Assembly: GCA_013398295.1 (NCBI GenBank)
Contig: VZSF01006858.1
Location: 1,116,819 to 1,180,818, forward strand
DNA from: Chionis minor
Taxonomy: Eukaryota > Chordata > Aves > Charadriiformes > Chionididae
DNA: 64,000 nucleotides
Direction: 5' to 3'
The notes under the pieces are model-generated. The model was not told the origin of the DNA. It made no database searches and saw only the letters and a program-made list of their open reading frames with translations. This document shows, piece after piece, positions 12,401 through 25,600 of this stretch; position 1 is the stretch's first letter, and each line of letters opens with the position of its first letter. The translations under genes and the position numbers were made by a program.

Positions 12401-14110
12401 CACCTGAGCCGCAGTGCCAGGAACACAGCCATGTTCGCTCCGTCAGGGAGGGAGGGCGGGCAGCGGAAAGTTACCAAGAGGTGTCCATTTGGACAGGCTG
12501 CGGGTGGGAAGAGAAACGGTTGCCCCGTTTTTTACCGCCCAGGCGTCGTGCAGCCGCTCCCCCCCTTCCCTTCGCCCAGCAGTCACGTCTCGGAGTGCTC
12601 CTCAGGGGTCACGCCGGTAAGCAGGAAAGCCGGCAGAAAACCTCCCCCCGCCCCGGGTTACCCAGCCAGATTTATTATTTGTGCCCGGGAGACGAAGCAA
12701 AGCGCGGACGGAGAAACTCCGCCGCTACAGGAAGGGCGCGGGGGCAGGGGAACGGCAGGGAGGGAAGCCCCGCCGGGCGCCCCTCGGGGCGTGCGCCGGC
12801 TGCCCGCACCGCACCGCGCCGCACGGGCCCGCCAGGCCGCAGCGGCTGCGCCGCNNNNNNNNNNNNNNNNNNNNNNNNNNNNNNNNNNNNNNNNNNNNNN
12901 NNNNNNNNNNNNNNNNNNNNNNNNNNNNNNNNNNNNNNNNNNNNNNNNNNNNNNNNNNNNNNNNNNNNNNNNNNNNNNNNNNNNNNNNNNNNNNNNNNNN
13001 NNNNNNNNNNNNNNNNNNNNNNNNNNNNNNNNNNNNNNNNNNNNNNNNNNNNNNNNNNNNNNNNNNNNNNNNNNNNNNNNNNNNNNNNNNNNNNNNNNNN
13101 NNNNNNNNNNNNNNNNNNNNNNNNNNNNNNNNNNNNNNNNNNNNNNNNNNNNNNNNNNNNNNNNNNNNNNNNNNNNNNNNNNNNNNNNNNNNNNNNNNNN
13201 NNNNNNNNNNNNNNNNNNNNNNNNNNNNNNNNNNNNNNNNNNNNNNNNNNNNNNNNNNNNNNNNNNNNNNNNNNNNNNNNNNNNNNNNNNNNNNNNNNNN
13301 NNNNNNNNNNNNNNNNNNNNNNNNNNNNNNNNNNNNNNNNNNNNNNNNNNNNNNNNNNNNNNNNNNNNNNNNNNNNNNNNNNNNNNNNNNNNNNNNNNNN
13401 NNNNNNNNNNNNNNNNNNNNNNNNNNNNNNNNNNNNNNNNNNNNNNNNNNNNNNNNNNNNNNNNNNNNNNNNNNNNNNNNNNNNNNNNNNNNNNGGCCGC
13501 AGGTGGGGCGGCCCCAGGCGGGGCCGGGCGCTGCCGGGGGAAGGTGGGGGGTGCGCGGCCCCCCCCGGCTGCCCCCGGGCGCAGAGCGAGGTACCGCATC
13601 GCAGCTGCCGGGCTGCCCGCCCTGCCCCGAAGCCCGCCACGTTGCGCGGGCTCCCGCCGCTTTGTCCCAAAACTCGGGAGCCCGGCGCTGCCGGGAGGAA
13701 GCGGGCGACTCCCTCTTCCATCTCCCCTCCCGGCCCCCTCTGGGTTGTTTGTTGGTTTGGGGTTTTTTTTTGTGCGGGGGAGGATGTCGTCCCCTCTCCC
13801 CCGGCGCCGCTTTGCGCCCCGCAGCCGAGGGCTCTGCTCCCCCTAGGAAACTCCTGGTAATAACCCAGAGGAAGTTTTCTCCCACGTTTCGGTGTGCGCA
13901 GCACCTGTTGGCGATGGATTTGGCGGCTCTTCCCTCGGCCCTGGGAGCGGGATGCCGCCGGGGGTGTAGGGGGACAGAGCCCAGCCCGGGATGGCGCCGG
14001 CCACAGGGTCGCCCCGTCGGAGGGTCCGGCTCGGCGGCAGGAAGCACCTGCGGCGGGGCGAGGATAAAGCCGAGCAGCTCCTCTCCCGAGCCGGGAAGCG
14101 CCGAAGGAGA
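12400..14110. promoter_or_regulatory. MTA3: CpG island, probable MTA3 promoter and first exon region
   Basis: GC-rich, CpG-dense sequence flanks a run of Ns on both sides, in contrast to the AT-rich DNA around it. MTA3 is transcribed leftward, so the right half (13495-14110) would be upstream or 5'UTR. I searched both visible flanks on the minus strand for the MTA start (MAANMYRVG) and did not find it. Long open frames across this region are a by-product of few stop codons in GC-rich DNA and of translating Ns; none looks like a protein. Confidence 0.75.
12855..13494. other. Assembly gap (640 N) inside the CpG island
   Basis: A run of 640 Ns within extremely GC-rich sequence. The reading phase of MTA3 exon 2 requires an upstream coding exon of 28 nt (phase 1), and this gap is the most likely place for it. 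Confidence 0.97.
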
Positions 14111-14183
14111 CGCTTACAAGTCACCTGATGAGAGGGATGCTTCAAAAAACATCAATATTGATGTAACGCGAAGCCGTTTCCCC

Positions 14184-14220
14184 GTGTTGTGTGTGTATAT
14201 ATATACATACACACACACAC
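14184..14220. repeat. (TG)n(TA)n(CA)n microsatellite
   Basis: TG, TA and CA dinucleotide runs follow one another and make a nearly self-complementary tract. It lies just upstream of the MTA3 CpG island. Confidence 0.9.
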
Positions 14221-16835
14221 AAAGTTCAAACAAACAATCTATACGCTTCGCAAACAAATTGATCCTGCTGCGGAATGCTTCCTTGGGAGAGAAATGCTCT
14301 TTATCGTTTTCTTGCAAGGAAGATGATGCTTTATTATTTGTTTCGTATCCTGGATTTTGCACGTGGAGCTCGAGCATTACCACGTTAACATTTCACTTCA
14401 TCCTCAGCTGCAGGGAAATGTGTGGATTGGAAGGAGGGTGAGCTTCCCTGGTATTTCAAAAGGATCATATGCCCTCTTCCCTTCCCCCCCTTTAGGTGAA
14501 TCTGGGACTATTAGGTTAAAATTATTTCTACTTTTTGACTACTTTGTGTCAAACAGGCAACTAAGTACCAAATTCCCAGAACAGGTGGAGCTAGCACACA
14601 ATCCTCACGGTGATTTAGTTGCCTTTAATAAAAACAGCAACACATTCATGCATTAAAAGGGAAAATGGGAAATCTTCCTCTGTTTCACCTCCCGACAAGA
14701 ACATCTGTGGGAGCTGAAAAAAAAGTCTGCAGAAAAGTCCTTGGCAAGTAGCGGCTCTACCCAGCTGGTTATTTCTAGAGGCACAATACCATTACTTTAG
14801 CAGAGACCTAAATTCAAATAGCTAGGAGTTAAATGGTGCATTATCTTTACTGTTGTGGTTTACTGCTCAGTAAATGAAACCGGTTAATTTTTCAAAGTAA
14901 GAGAACAGTTAATTCAAATAGTTGGCTTTGTCACAGTTATGATCAATTAAACAAAATACTTTCAAGCTTTTTTTCCTCAGCTTAAGTCTGCACTGCCATA
15001 TTAGAGAAATTTCCCATGCTTTGAAATTTACAATGAACTCTGATCCAGCAAGGATTGGATTTTGACAGAAACAGACCCTCGCTTTCCACCATCTGAAGGC
15101 ATGGCCTATGGAAAAGGAAGGCAGGCCCTGAAGATACAGAATTTGCATCCCAAAAACATGAGTGAGCAGCCCAGGAAAGCCCACAGTCCCAGCCTGCCCT
15201 TTCAGGTTGACAGCCTGAAAACAGTAAAGTAAAAAAAAAACCCACCCCACCCTTTATTTACAGTTGCCTAACTAAGGCATGCATCACAGACCCAGATAAA
15301 TAAAGAATTATATACCTTAATACTGAATCACTGGGCCCTACTATTCACACTACCGCGGTTCATATAGCCACGGACAGCACAGCCTGATCCTGTGCGCTGT
15401 CATGCTGCTGTGATTGCATAGTTTAAAGCCACTGCTGCAAGCTGAGGGAGGTAGTGGGCACAACTAGCTGCAGTTGGGTACCAAGTTGCAGGACTGACAG
15501 TACAGTTTGCTTTGGTGTAATGTATACAAAAGCCTGGATACGGTTTATTTTCTGTGCTATCTCAGTGCACAGAATGGGAAAAATTAAAGTTATGTAAACA
15601 TCTTCATTTTTCTACATTAAATACAATGGAAAACTCTTTTGTTTCAGCAGCAACATTGCTGAGGAAAAAAAATTCAGATACGAGCTTTGTCTTAACCTGG
15701 TAAATTAACTGCATTCAGCTACAGACTGTGATTTCTTGTGTTGTTCAAAAGAAGCCACATTTCTGTGGCAATTTATCAAAGTTGCAAAACAGATTATTCC
15801 TGTTAGTGACACAGATTACCATGGAACTTCAGTTCACAACTTTTTTTTTTGTTGTTGTGCCATTCTGAGCAGCCCATCATTCTTCCTCATTGTCCTCCAA
15901 AAAACAGTGAAGAAGAAAAGAATACAGCATAAAGGATCATTTTAAAACATAGACCAGTTCCCTGGTCCAGGCTCACCTGCTGCCCCCCTGGGTGAGCTAG
16001 ATCTGCAGTACTGAAGGAGCTGGAGATGAGGAGCCAAGAGCAGGACTGCCGGAGGACTTTTCATGGTATTACCAATGAATGTATGCCTATTGACTTGTCC
16101 AGGCCACACGCTCTTTATTGGCTTTTTCACTCTGGCATCATGAGATGCATCTAAATCATGTATATTAAACACCCATCAAGCAGACTGGAGCTATACAATT
16201 TTCTCACTGTATTTTAAAAAAAATGCAATTTTTTCATGAGGGGTAATGCAAAAAGTTTCACGTTTTCTTCATAGGCAGTTTAAGGCTTCTTTCTCGTGTG
16301 TGGAATTGGTTGGACAAAGGGAATAGGAATGTGCTATCAGAGAATTTTATTAATGGATTTTCATTTTTAATTCCCTGTAGCTTTTCGCAGGCCAAATCTT
16401 TTGTTCAGCCCGTGGCAGAACTCTGGCTGTTCACATTAGTTCAGAGTTTTTAGGACAAATCCTCAAGGATCCTTGCATGAGACACAAAAACTCCTCACCA
16501 TCTATGCTTTTTTTGCCACTATTTGCAGAGCCAAGATGAAAGTTTCAAAAAGCTCTGACAACCTTACCACCGCAGAAAGTGGCAGAATAAGGAAATCTCC
16601 CTTGCAGCTGTCGTGCAATGTCCTGTTTTGTGTCCAGAGAACTTAGTTTCAAAGGTTCCAGCCCAGCATCTTCTCTAATCTAACGTCAGCCTGAATCTAA
16701 CAAAAAAAAACCCTAACCAAAACCAAAACAAACCACCCCAACAAATTGCTCACAAAAAACATCAGTACTGAAGACAAATCTTCGTCCTAAATTACTTGCT
16801 TAAGGATTAAACTGACAGTTCAGAGGTCTATAATG

Positions 16836-16868
16836 ATACATATATACATATATACATATAATATATAT
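16836..16868. repeat. TA/TACA microsatellite
   Basis: Alternating ATACATAT units running into a pure AT tract. Confidence 0.9.
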
Positions 16869-18515
16869 GGTTAAGAACGGAACACTTTGGGATCTTCCAG
16901 GTAGAAACATATTGATATCAACAAAAGCATTGGAGTAGAGAGTTGCTTGAACTTAAAAAGGTACTCGGCTCCTTGTAGAGCTTTCATGGAGACTCACCTT
17001 CACACTGATGCAACAGAAAGGAAAAAACATCTAGATTTTCCCATCCTTGGGCATACTTACAGGACCTGCCTAACTCAAAGCGGCTGAGCCTAGAGTTTTG
17101 TTTTGCCACGGGCAATCTGGAAGCAGAGGAAAAATTCAGCAGTTCATGAGTTCACACCAAGGGAACGTGGCTCCCTTGCTAGTAAAACTTTGCTACAACA
17201 AATAAGCAGGCTGCTTGCAAATAACCCACGCAAAGAGTTAAAAAAAAATTACAAAGGACTGTAGAAATGGTAATTTCTTATCAGCCTAAAGTCCTGCTTA
17301 CACTGAGAGTAATTCACTGCCACAGAGAACTTTGGTAGTTCACGGACTTGTCCTGCACCTCAAAAATAATGTGTAGTCTGTACAAAGTCACTTCCACCTA
17401 CTGTGAACAAACGTACCAGCTAATACAGCTGCACATCGATCAGACCAGCTTACAGGCAGTTAAAAGTACATGCACTTTTTTTTTTTTTACACTAATAACA
17501 AGACACAGCATAGCTTGCATAACCTCATTAATGAATTTGGAGCAGAAACAGAATTCATATTGCTGTTACTTAATTAGTCATCAAAGCAAAACATTTTTCG
17601 ATGTCAATACTCATGATTATATTTATAAAAACCTTAGATAACTTCCATTTTGTAGCAGACATTGTGTGAGATTTTTAAAAATTTAATTTACAGGAATATG
17701 AAATTCAATGTTTATTATCATAAGCAATAGAAAATTCTATCTGCCTCTACTGAAACAGAAGCTAGGTGCAATCTGCCGTGGATGCTTCCATATCAACTTC
17801 TTGATAAATCAGAAAAAAAAATCCCAACCCTCTCACGAGAGAAAATCATTTCTTGGCATCAGAAATAATGTTGGCTTTTTTACTGACTCTCTGAGTCAGA
17901 TGTCTCAAGAGACTCTTAGCTAAATATGTCACTATTTTCATAAAATTTGATTTAAACAATAGCTTAAAGTTAATTGCTGAATTATCGGTAGTCTGCAGGT
18001 TTAGATGTTCAATCTAAATCTTAAAGTTGTAAGAATGCCATTAAATCAATGTGAAGAGAAAAATGGTGCTAATGGCTGGCAGCAATTTATTATTTGAGTG
18101 GGCAGTGAAAAAGAGATATTTGGTAATGGTTTTTCAATAAGTATCGTACTTTTATATAGACAGATGCTATAGTTTACCATATGGCACTGCTTTGAGACCA
18201 TACATTATTTCATTTCCCATAAATCATACAATTGAATTAAGGACTTTTTTGTGCAAAATAAGCGAGATCTCTACATACCTGTCTTCTTGTTCTGACTGGA
18301 TTTGCTTTAATGAAAACCATTCTATCGCAAATGGGAATAATACTACAGGTTTGATGAAGAGAGGGAGGGATGGTAAAGTAGGGTTTATTGTTAATCTACT
18401 ACTGAAGACTATATCTGCAAGAAATGCCTGCCTTTCACTCTACAGGCGTAATGCTCACATTTTTTGATAATAATCTCAATAAGAGAGTAAAGATTGTATG
18501 TTCTAATAAGATTTT

Positions 18516-18550
18516 AAAAATAAAATAAAATAAATAAAATAAAATAAAAT
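18516..18550. repeat. (AAAAT)n microsatellite
   Basis: Tandem AAAAT units, one interrupted by an AAAT unit. Confidence 0.9.
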
Positions 18551-21500
18551 CCACAAAAAAAATTTGCCCATGTAGAGCTCTTGTTATAGTTACCAATTTA
18601 TTTTGCAGTTCACAGCCTAATGGTGAAAAAGCCTACAGCTCTAGGATTCAGTTTTGTACACCATTCTGTTTGCCAGCTTTAGAGAAGACTTGGGTTCACA
18701 TCTTGCTTCTGTTAAAGTCAATGTGAGTTTTGTGGTTGACTCTGGTAGGACTAAGATGAGATCATTATATACATTCGTTATCTTTGATGTAAGGGAGGTT
18801 GTGAATCAGAGCAGTTGGAAGCACAGATCTGTTGCATAGATCTGCAGCACTCCTAAATGAAGCCATTTTGGGCTTGAACACAGTAATATTGGATAGACAT
18901 TAAACACACCACACTGGATTTACTCTTTATCTCTGCCTTTCTCTCAACTGATCTATTTTTCATGCTAAACACCTGCTAAAAAGCTGTCAAAGGTGCTTAA
19001 TGGCACATATTTAAGTACAGTACAGTACATTCAGCTGAGCAGAATTAATTTAAGTCAAGGACTCGGCATCTGTTCTGTTCAGTTTTTCTGGGGACTAAAC
19101 GATTACGGGCAAGCAACACCAAAGTGCAACTTATTGATCAAATGTACCCTCAGTGCCTATTTATCAGACGAGCCTCTCACTATGCTTTAACCTCTGCAAC
19201 TAGATAGACCCTTTTGCATCTTGGGTCTTGATTACAGCTAGGGTTGGAAGCCTGTAACATCTGGATACCCAAGATTAACAGTCTGCAGGTATCTGAGTTT
19301 TAATATTCTGCAATATTGTCTAGAATACCAAGGAATAGTTTATGTGCTTACTAACAGGTTGTTCTTATCATTTATATTTCAATATAAACAAAAAAGCAGG
19401 GTGCATCAGCCCTCTTCTCCTTAGGAGGCTCCACTGGGAGGCAGGAGTACAGCATATAGCTGAGACTAACAAACACACATACAGAGCCAAAACTGAATGT
19501 TTCCATCCCCCCCGTCTTCCTCAAAGCTATCCGACCAACTTCTCTGAACTAGGGAATTGGCAATGAGGATAACTGCTAGGGAAAAACACAAATTCTTGCT
19601 CTTCAGGAAGAATATGACTAAAGTGTCTTTTACAATATGCTCTTTGAAATAACTTCTTTGATCCAGTGACTCTGCCATATAACTCAGAAAATATTTCATG
19701 GTCCATAGAAAGAAGGAATGAGCTTTGGGCTCACATGCATACAGTGTGCTTGTTTTCCTATTTTTCTAAACATAAGAATAAGCCATACTGCAATAATTCC
19801 CTTTTCATACTGTTACAGCTACGTTCCCTTTAGGGATCTGTAAAAGTTTTTAAACTAATGTATATCAACAGCAATAGGGGTGGGGGAGAACAAAACAGCT
19901 CACAACCCCAAAACCCACACACACAACCAAAAAAACCCCCAAAACTAGGCAGCAAGTTATTCAGGACTGTTTTCACTGAAGCCAGTTCCTGAATGTCACC
20001 AGAGTGACAACCAGCAGCCAGGTCAAAGTACAAACATCTGCGGACGTAAAATGCCCAGAAGACATCAGAGAGCAAATAAGCACAGCTCATGCTGCTAAAT
20101 CACATACGCTCCGAGACAGAAGAGGCCGGCTTATGCATGTTCCTCAGATCTGCTTCCAGAAGTTCTGGTCTTCTTCCCAGATGAAGACTCATACCCCTTT
20201 GAGGACTGGCTGGGTCCGTCAATAAGCAGTGGTCAACATCCCAGCCCATCCCTGTAGGTCTCAGTTCTAACAGGTGCTGAACGCCATCTGCTTTCATGAA
20301 CACCAACTGGAAGATACATAATGTATAACACAGGTAAAGACCCTCCAACTTTGCAGTGCAGGAGAGTACTATATAAGTTCTTGTAATAATTATTCGTAAC
20401 GTCAGTTCTCTACAGACTTCTCCATGAAAACAGCCAAAAATAGTACACTGTGACAGGAAAGGGGAAATTGCAATAAAAATATTCTAGCCATAGTGACTGT
20501 CAAGCCTTTCAGAAAATGAAATGTTTCATGAATATTTTAAGAAGATTTCATGTTTTGATAGTGTTCCTCTTTGGTAGCTGCCCAGCATTTTGGGATGAGG
20601 AAGGTTATTTACGATAGTTCGATGAATATTTTCTTCTGAACATGAGTCATTATTTATTTGGCCATCAACCTTTTCAGTTTAGAAAAGAAAATAACAAATG
20701 ATTGAATATAGCGTACTGATCTGTTGTGATGGGAGAAGAAGGAAGAGAAGGTGTTTGGGCAGGCGTGTAGTGTTGCCCTCCACAGGGTGGAATCTGGACA
20801 CCACGGAGTTTACACTACTTAATATGACATTTTACCTTAGCTCTTTAGCAAGCTTAATAGAGTCTCTAAAGCATAGAGACTTACATAGAGTATGTTAAGT
20901 CGATGTTAGTTCTACCTTTAAAACTTGAAGAAGTACACTGCTTAATAGTAATCGTGGCTTAAAGATGAGCAGTGATTTTTAAAGGCTTTTTACAGTCTCC
21001 CTCATACATCAAAATACAAAAATTAAAGTATCAACTTATAGTTTAAGCCTCTGTCCTTTTTTTTTTCTTTTTTTTTTTTTCTAAATTGGACAAACTGTGC
21101 TGCTGAGCAGCTTTCTTATTCACCTACAGACTTCTATGATGGAAGCATCACATGGACTGAAAACAGTATTTGCTGCTGTATTAGTTCTTAACAAATTCAA
21201 ATACATTTCTGAATGCAGCGCACAGTTCAAGAACCTCATTGTTCATGGATGAGCTGTTCCCTACAAACACCAGGAAACCCCATTACGCTTTCATCAAATT
21301 ATTTCCCCACCAGAGAGGACAGTTCTTCACGATCGTTCTGGAATTGGGCGTTAAATGGAAGTACTCACTTTCTGTTGGAGTCTACTGTTGTGAACAGCAA
21401 AAGGTAATGCTGCTGTTTCAGACACACCAGTCTTGCAGTTCCCTCTGAGTGCAAAACTTTGGGACACAGAGAATCCATCATGTCACCGTTCATAACTCTA

Positions 21501-22639
21501 AAATTTTCTCCATCACTATTTCCATTACCAGCCTCTGTTCCAAGGTTTATAACTTGGCAGTAAAGTTCCCACTAGGCTGAAATTTGTCCCGCAAGGTTTA
21601 AGGAACCCGAGAGCTATTTTCTTTTTTACTATGGAATTATTTCTCCAGTTGTAGGAGACAGAGGTTTGTCTTCATGTCAACAAAATAGGCAAATAATCTA
21701 ATGCCCACAAACAGTTGTGCCAAGCAATTTGTCTATGAGAAATAATTTTTCTGTTACTCAGAATAGCTGTCTCTTGAGCCAGTTGACTTAAATGGTCACA
21801 GTTTCTGCAATGCAGATTCCTTTCAGTGGAATTTATTATCTACACGGTGAAAATTCACTCAAATACAGTGAATATGAGACTACTAGACAGACCATCATCA
21901 TTAGCAATTAAAATGTATAATTTATTTGCCTACAGAGACTCAGAAACACAGGGCCACGATTAACTCTCAGTCACACCACTGTAAATTCAGATACTATTGA
22001 GTTAACCCACAGGAATCGCAGTCCTGGGGAAAGCAAGGTAACTTGATTACACAATTACAACATTCAGCATTAGATCAAATCTTTAAGGCCCGACCACACA
22101 AAAGGAAGACTGCGCAGCTATCTGCTCTGCTCCCAGGATGGAAAGAAAACCACAGGCTTCAGGTTGGTAACTGGTCTGCCAGACCTCCCTGGCGTGCTGG
22201 GAGGAGGAATACTGGTACATCTCAACAGGCTCCCTCCCCACAAGGCTGCCAAGAAGCGTGCGGTTCGGAATCACAGCTCCGCAGGCTTGTCTTCCTCTCC
22301 GCTTTCAAGGACTGCTCCCTGGGGATAATGGAAACGTAAGAGACTGTAAAAATCAGCTGTACGAGTAGACAATCTGGTTACATATTTGGCAGCAGCTGAG
22401 TATTTTTCACATTCTGTGGAGTCACTGAAACGTGTAACTTGAGAGACAAGGAGACTGTAAGGAGTATTTTCCAAATAATCCCTGGAAATAGTAAGAGAGA
22501 GCACCAGGCTCTGGCACATCCCTAATTTCTGCTGGGACCCAGGCCTCGGCAATGGGTGACCACAGTGCAGGCAGAGTCTCTGAGGGGAACCCCTCACCAT
22601 CCTCTCTTAAGAAGGAGGCTTAAGATGCTTGGGGCTAAG

Positions 22640-22661
22640 GAGAGAGAGAGAGAGAGAGAGA
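22640..22661. repeat. (GA)n microsatellite
   Basis: About eleven uninterrupted GA units. Confidence 0.92.
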
Positions 22662-25600
22662 AAATGAATATCTGACTTCTTGAGTAGGACACTCAAAAGT
22701 AGGGCTCCCAGCATGGCTCCTGGAAAACAGAAGCACAACATTTCAAGCGTATATTTCAATCAGCACTTGGGTTTTTTTGTTTGTTTGGGTTTTTTTTCTT
22801 TTTTCTTTGTTCATTTTTTGGCCTCTATTGGTTTTGCTTTGTTTTTTTAAAGCTTCTTTTCTCCGTTCCTCTTCTCTTTTGAATAAAAAATAATTTTTAA
22901 TATATGAATTACAAAAATTGTTAAGTAGAAGTCACAGAAAACCAGTGATATAAATTGATCTCAGATAGAGATAGATAGATCTCAGAATTAAAGATATAAC
23001 AATAGGAGGAAAGAAATCAAATAAACAAGGCACTGCAAACATGAAATGTCTGTTCCCAGGTTGAAGTTTGCTTGGCAGCACAAATGTTTAAACAGATGAA
23101 ATTTCTAAAACAGAGAGAAGAGAGAGAGTCACATTTAAACCTGCTGAGGGAAAAATGTGTTGATGATGTGATAACGATACTCTTCAGAAAATTAAGCAAG
23201 CAACATGATCGTTAAGGTCATGTTTTGTGGTCTTCAGCATAAGACATCACCAAAAGATACAAATAAATAAATAAAGATAATAATAACAAAAAAAAGAGTC
23301 CAAGCCCCCAAACACAAGGAAGCTCCCCCAGCTGAATGCGGCACTCTATGGGCAGAGACTTTCTGCTAAGGAAAGGCAGGAGCCTTCTGAAACAAGCTCT
23401 GTGATTGTTACTCTAATTTCCCACCTTTGAGAACCAGGGCAATATCATGTTCATTGAAGTGCAACACAATGCAATGTGTCTCATTAAATGATGTTAAGCT
23501 TTTCTAAAAAGACATGTACAAATTTCTTCTTATTATGATTTCAAGATTACTGATGTCTCCTGCCTAGCTTGTGCAATAGTTTAAAAAAACCAAAAACGAA
23601 ACCCAGAAAAAAACCAAAAAACCCCTCACCCGTGGATCAAAGAACCTCAAATAAGCAATCTATTTTATTCTGGCTCTTGCAGTTGAAAGGCACATCTATA
23701 AACTTGCCTGGGCAGGTTAACATGCAAAGACCCAGTTGTACTGAAAATTTAACAAAGATATTTATCAGAATAAATTTGCATAGCTCTACAGACAGCATTA
23801 ATAATTTGTTTCTTAGCCATCATTTCCAGGAAAGATCTAGTTTGTCATCAATATTGGGGAAATTTTGGTTTTCTGCTATATCCAGGCTGGAGCCTGTCCT
23901 GACTTGATGGCAAAGTTGCGCCAAAGTCACTCCAACCTCAGCAGTTCGGTTCCACAGTTTATCACAACAGGAAGCGGGGAAATAAGGGGATGTCTAAATT
24001 GCTAACATCAGTTGATTAGCCTTACGTCCTGCAGGCACATCAGTAGCCGAGTCAGAGTTAGTGGCCATTACAGCAATGCAGGTGGCCCTCTTGCCGTTTG
24101 CATTTCAGCATGACGCAACTGTTGGAGCTCTGCAAGTCATCCACCAGCAGTGCTTTCTAGCACACCCCACCATGGCAAAGGAGTACATCTCTTTCGACTG
24201 CAATGTCATTACGGATTTGGCACACGTTATAGAGAGATACCACTGGTGAACCACTCCTCCCTCCCCCAGGGGAGTGGGGGGAGTCCCCCTTCCCCTGCTG
24301 TAATTAGCAGGCAAAGAACAATTAGTGAACATACTGCAGCTTTCCAAGAAGTGACTCAGGAACTGTGACTTTAGTGACACTTGACTTGAAATGTGGGGGC
24401 AGGTCTGTGTGTAGGTAGGATCTGCAGTTGCCAGCAGAGAAACAAAAGTGTGTGGAAATATGAAAAAAAGTGTTAAAAAAAATTAAGTAATTGCACAAAA
24501 TGATGCTATAGTAACTTATACCGGAGAACAACACAGCATAAAAACTGTACACAAATGTATATTTTTACAGTGTGAAAGGAAGAAAAAATATTTTCTTGTG
24601 CAGTTGTTTAATCTCAAGAACTGGATTCTCGGATATTTTGCTAAGAGGTGATCAATCTACTGGACGACTCTGGTGGATTTTGTTGCAAAATACCATCACG
24701 AGGAATATTACACCTCTGTAAAATGAAGGCAGAGAAAGACTCATTCTGGCTATAAGAGACATTCCTAGCCGTGTAATGGAGATAATAGTGTGATCACTTT
24801 AACTTCCAATTCCGGGATATAATCTGGTCTCTTGTGGGATTTAGGAAGGAATGATTTGATTTAAGGGGTGAGAAGTTACCATTCCTGGAAGCGGATACTA
24901 ACCTGTGCCAGTGGCACAGCAGTGAACTCGGGGGACATCTTTGTAATTTGCTTAGATGCTGACAGCGATTATGTAGACACCTGTGGAGAGCTGTATACAA
25001 CTCCTTACATGCAACCCAGTTTTATACAACCTTTTTGCTAGAAGCCAGAATCCTCTCCAATATATTGCAGATAAGTTACAGAAAGTACTGGGGGATCTTT
25101 AGCTTATTTTTGCGCAACCACGAAAGGCAAGCTGCCATTTAACATCCTACATGGTAAACTCGGGCTGGAGCGGCTTTATTGGCTTCCCTGTAACGATAAT
25201 GGAGCTATGCTCCAGTTGTTCCTGAAGCTCCGATAATGCAAAGGTTTTAACACCTCGTTGCACTGCTTCTGCAGCCTGCCTATGTCCTGAGGAAGGATCC
25301 AAGAACACCACACGCTCCAGGCCTGTGAGAGGCTCCGGAAAAGAGGATTCTTACAGAGAGGTCTGATAGCATTTTCACCCAGAATCAAAGGATTTATTTG
25401 TGAACAGAACACAAGACACTACTGGTTTATTAATTTTAACTGGATGAGGTTTTGACTTCAGATTTAGTATTTTAAGAACCTGAGCATCTTCTTTAAGTTT
25501 TAAATAGTTACGCAAATGTCTATCCAAGTTAGCAAGCTCAATCATTTTTATAAACCAGTGTAGTCAACAGGAAGAGTTTCTAGGACTTCTGGAAGAACAT

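Noticed and set aside
12419..12445. The ATG-containing minus-strand stretch near 12430 as MTA3 exon 1
   Set aside because: The codons around this ATG do not encode MAANMYRVG and no donor in phase 1 follows.
12391..14441. Very long open frames on both strands (up to 586 codons) across the 12.4-14.4 kb region
   Set aside because: They run through 640 Ns translated as X and through GC-rich DNA with few stops; the visible parts show no conserved domain.
24250..24300. C/G-rich near-palindrome as a structured RNA or terminator
   Set aside because: The pairing is short and imperfect and comes from runs of C and G; no RNA family is recognisable.
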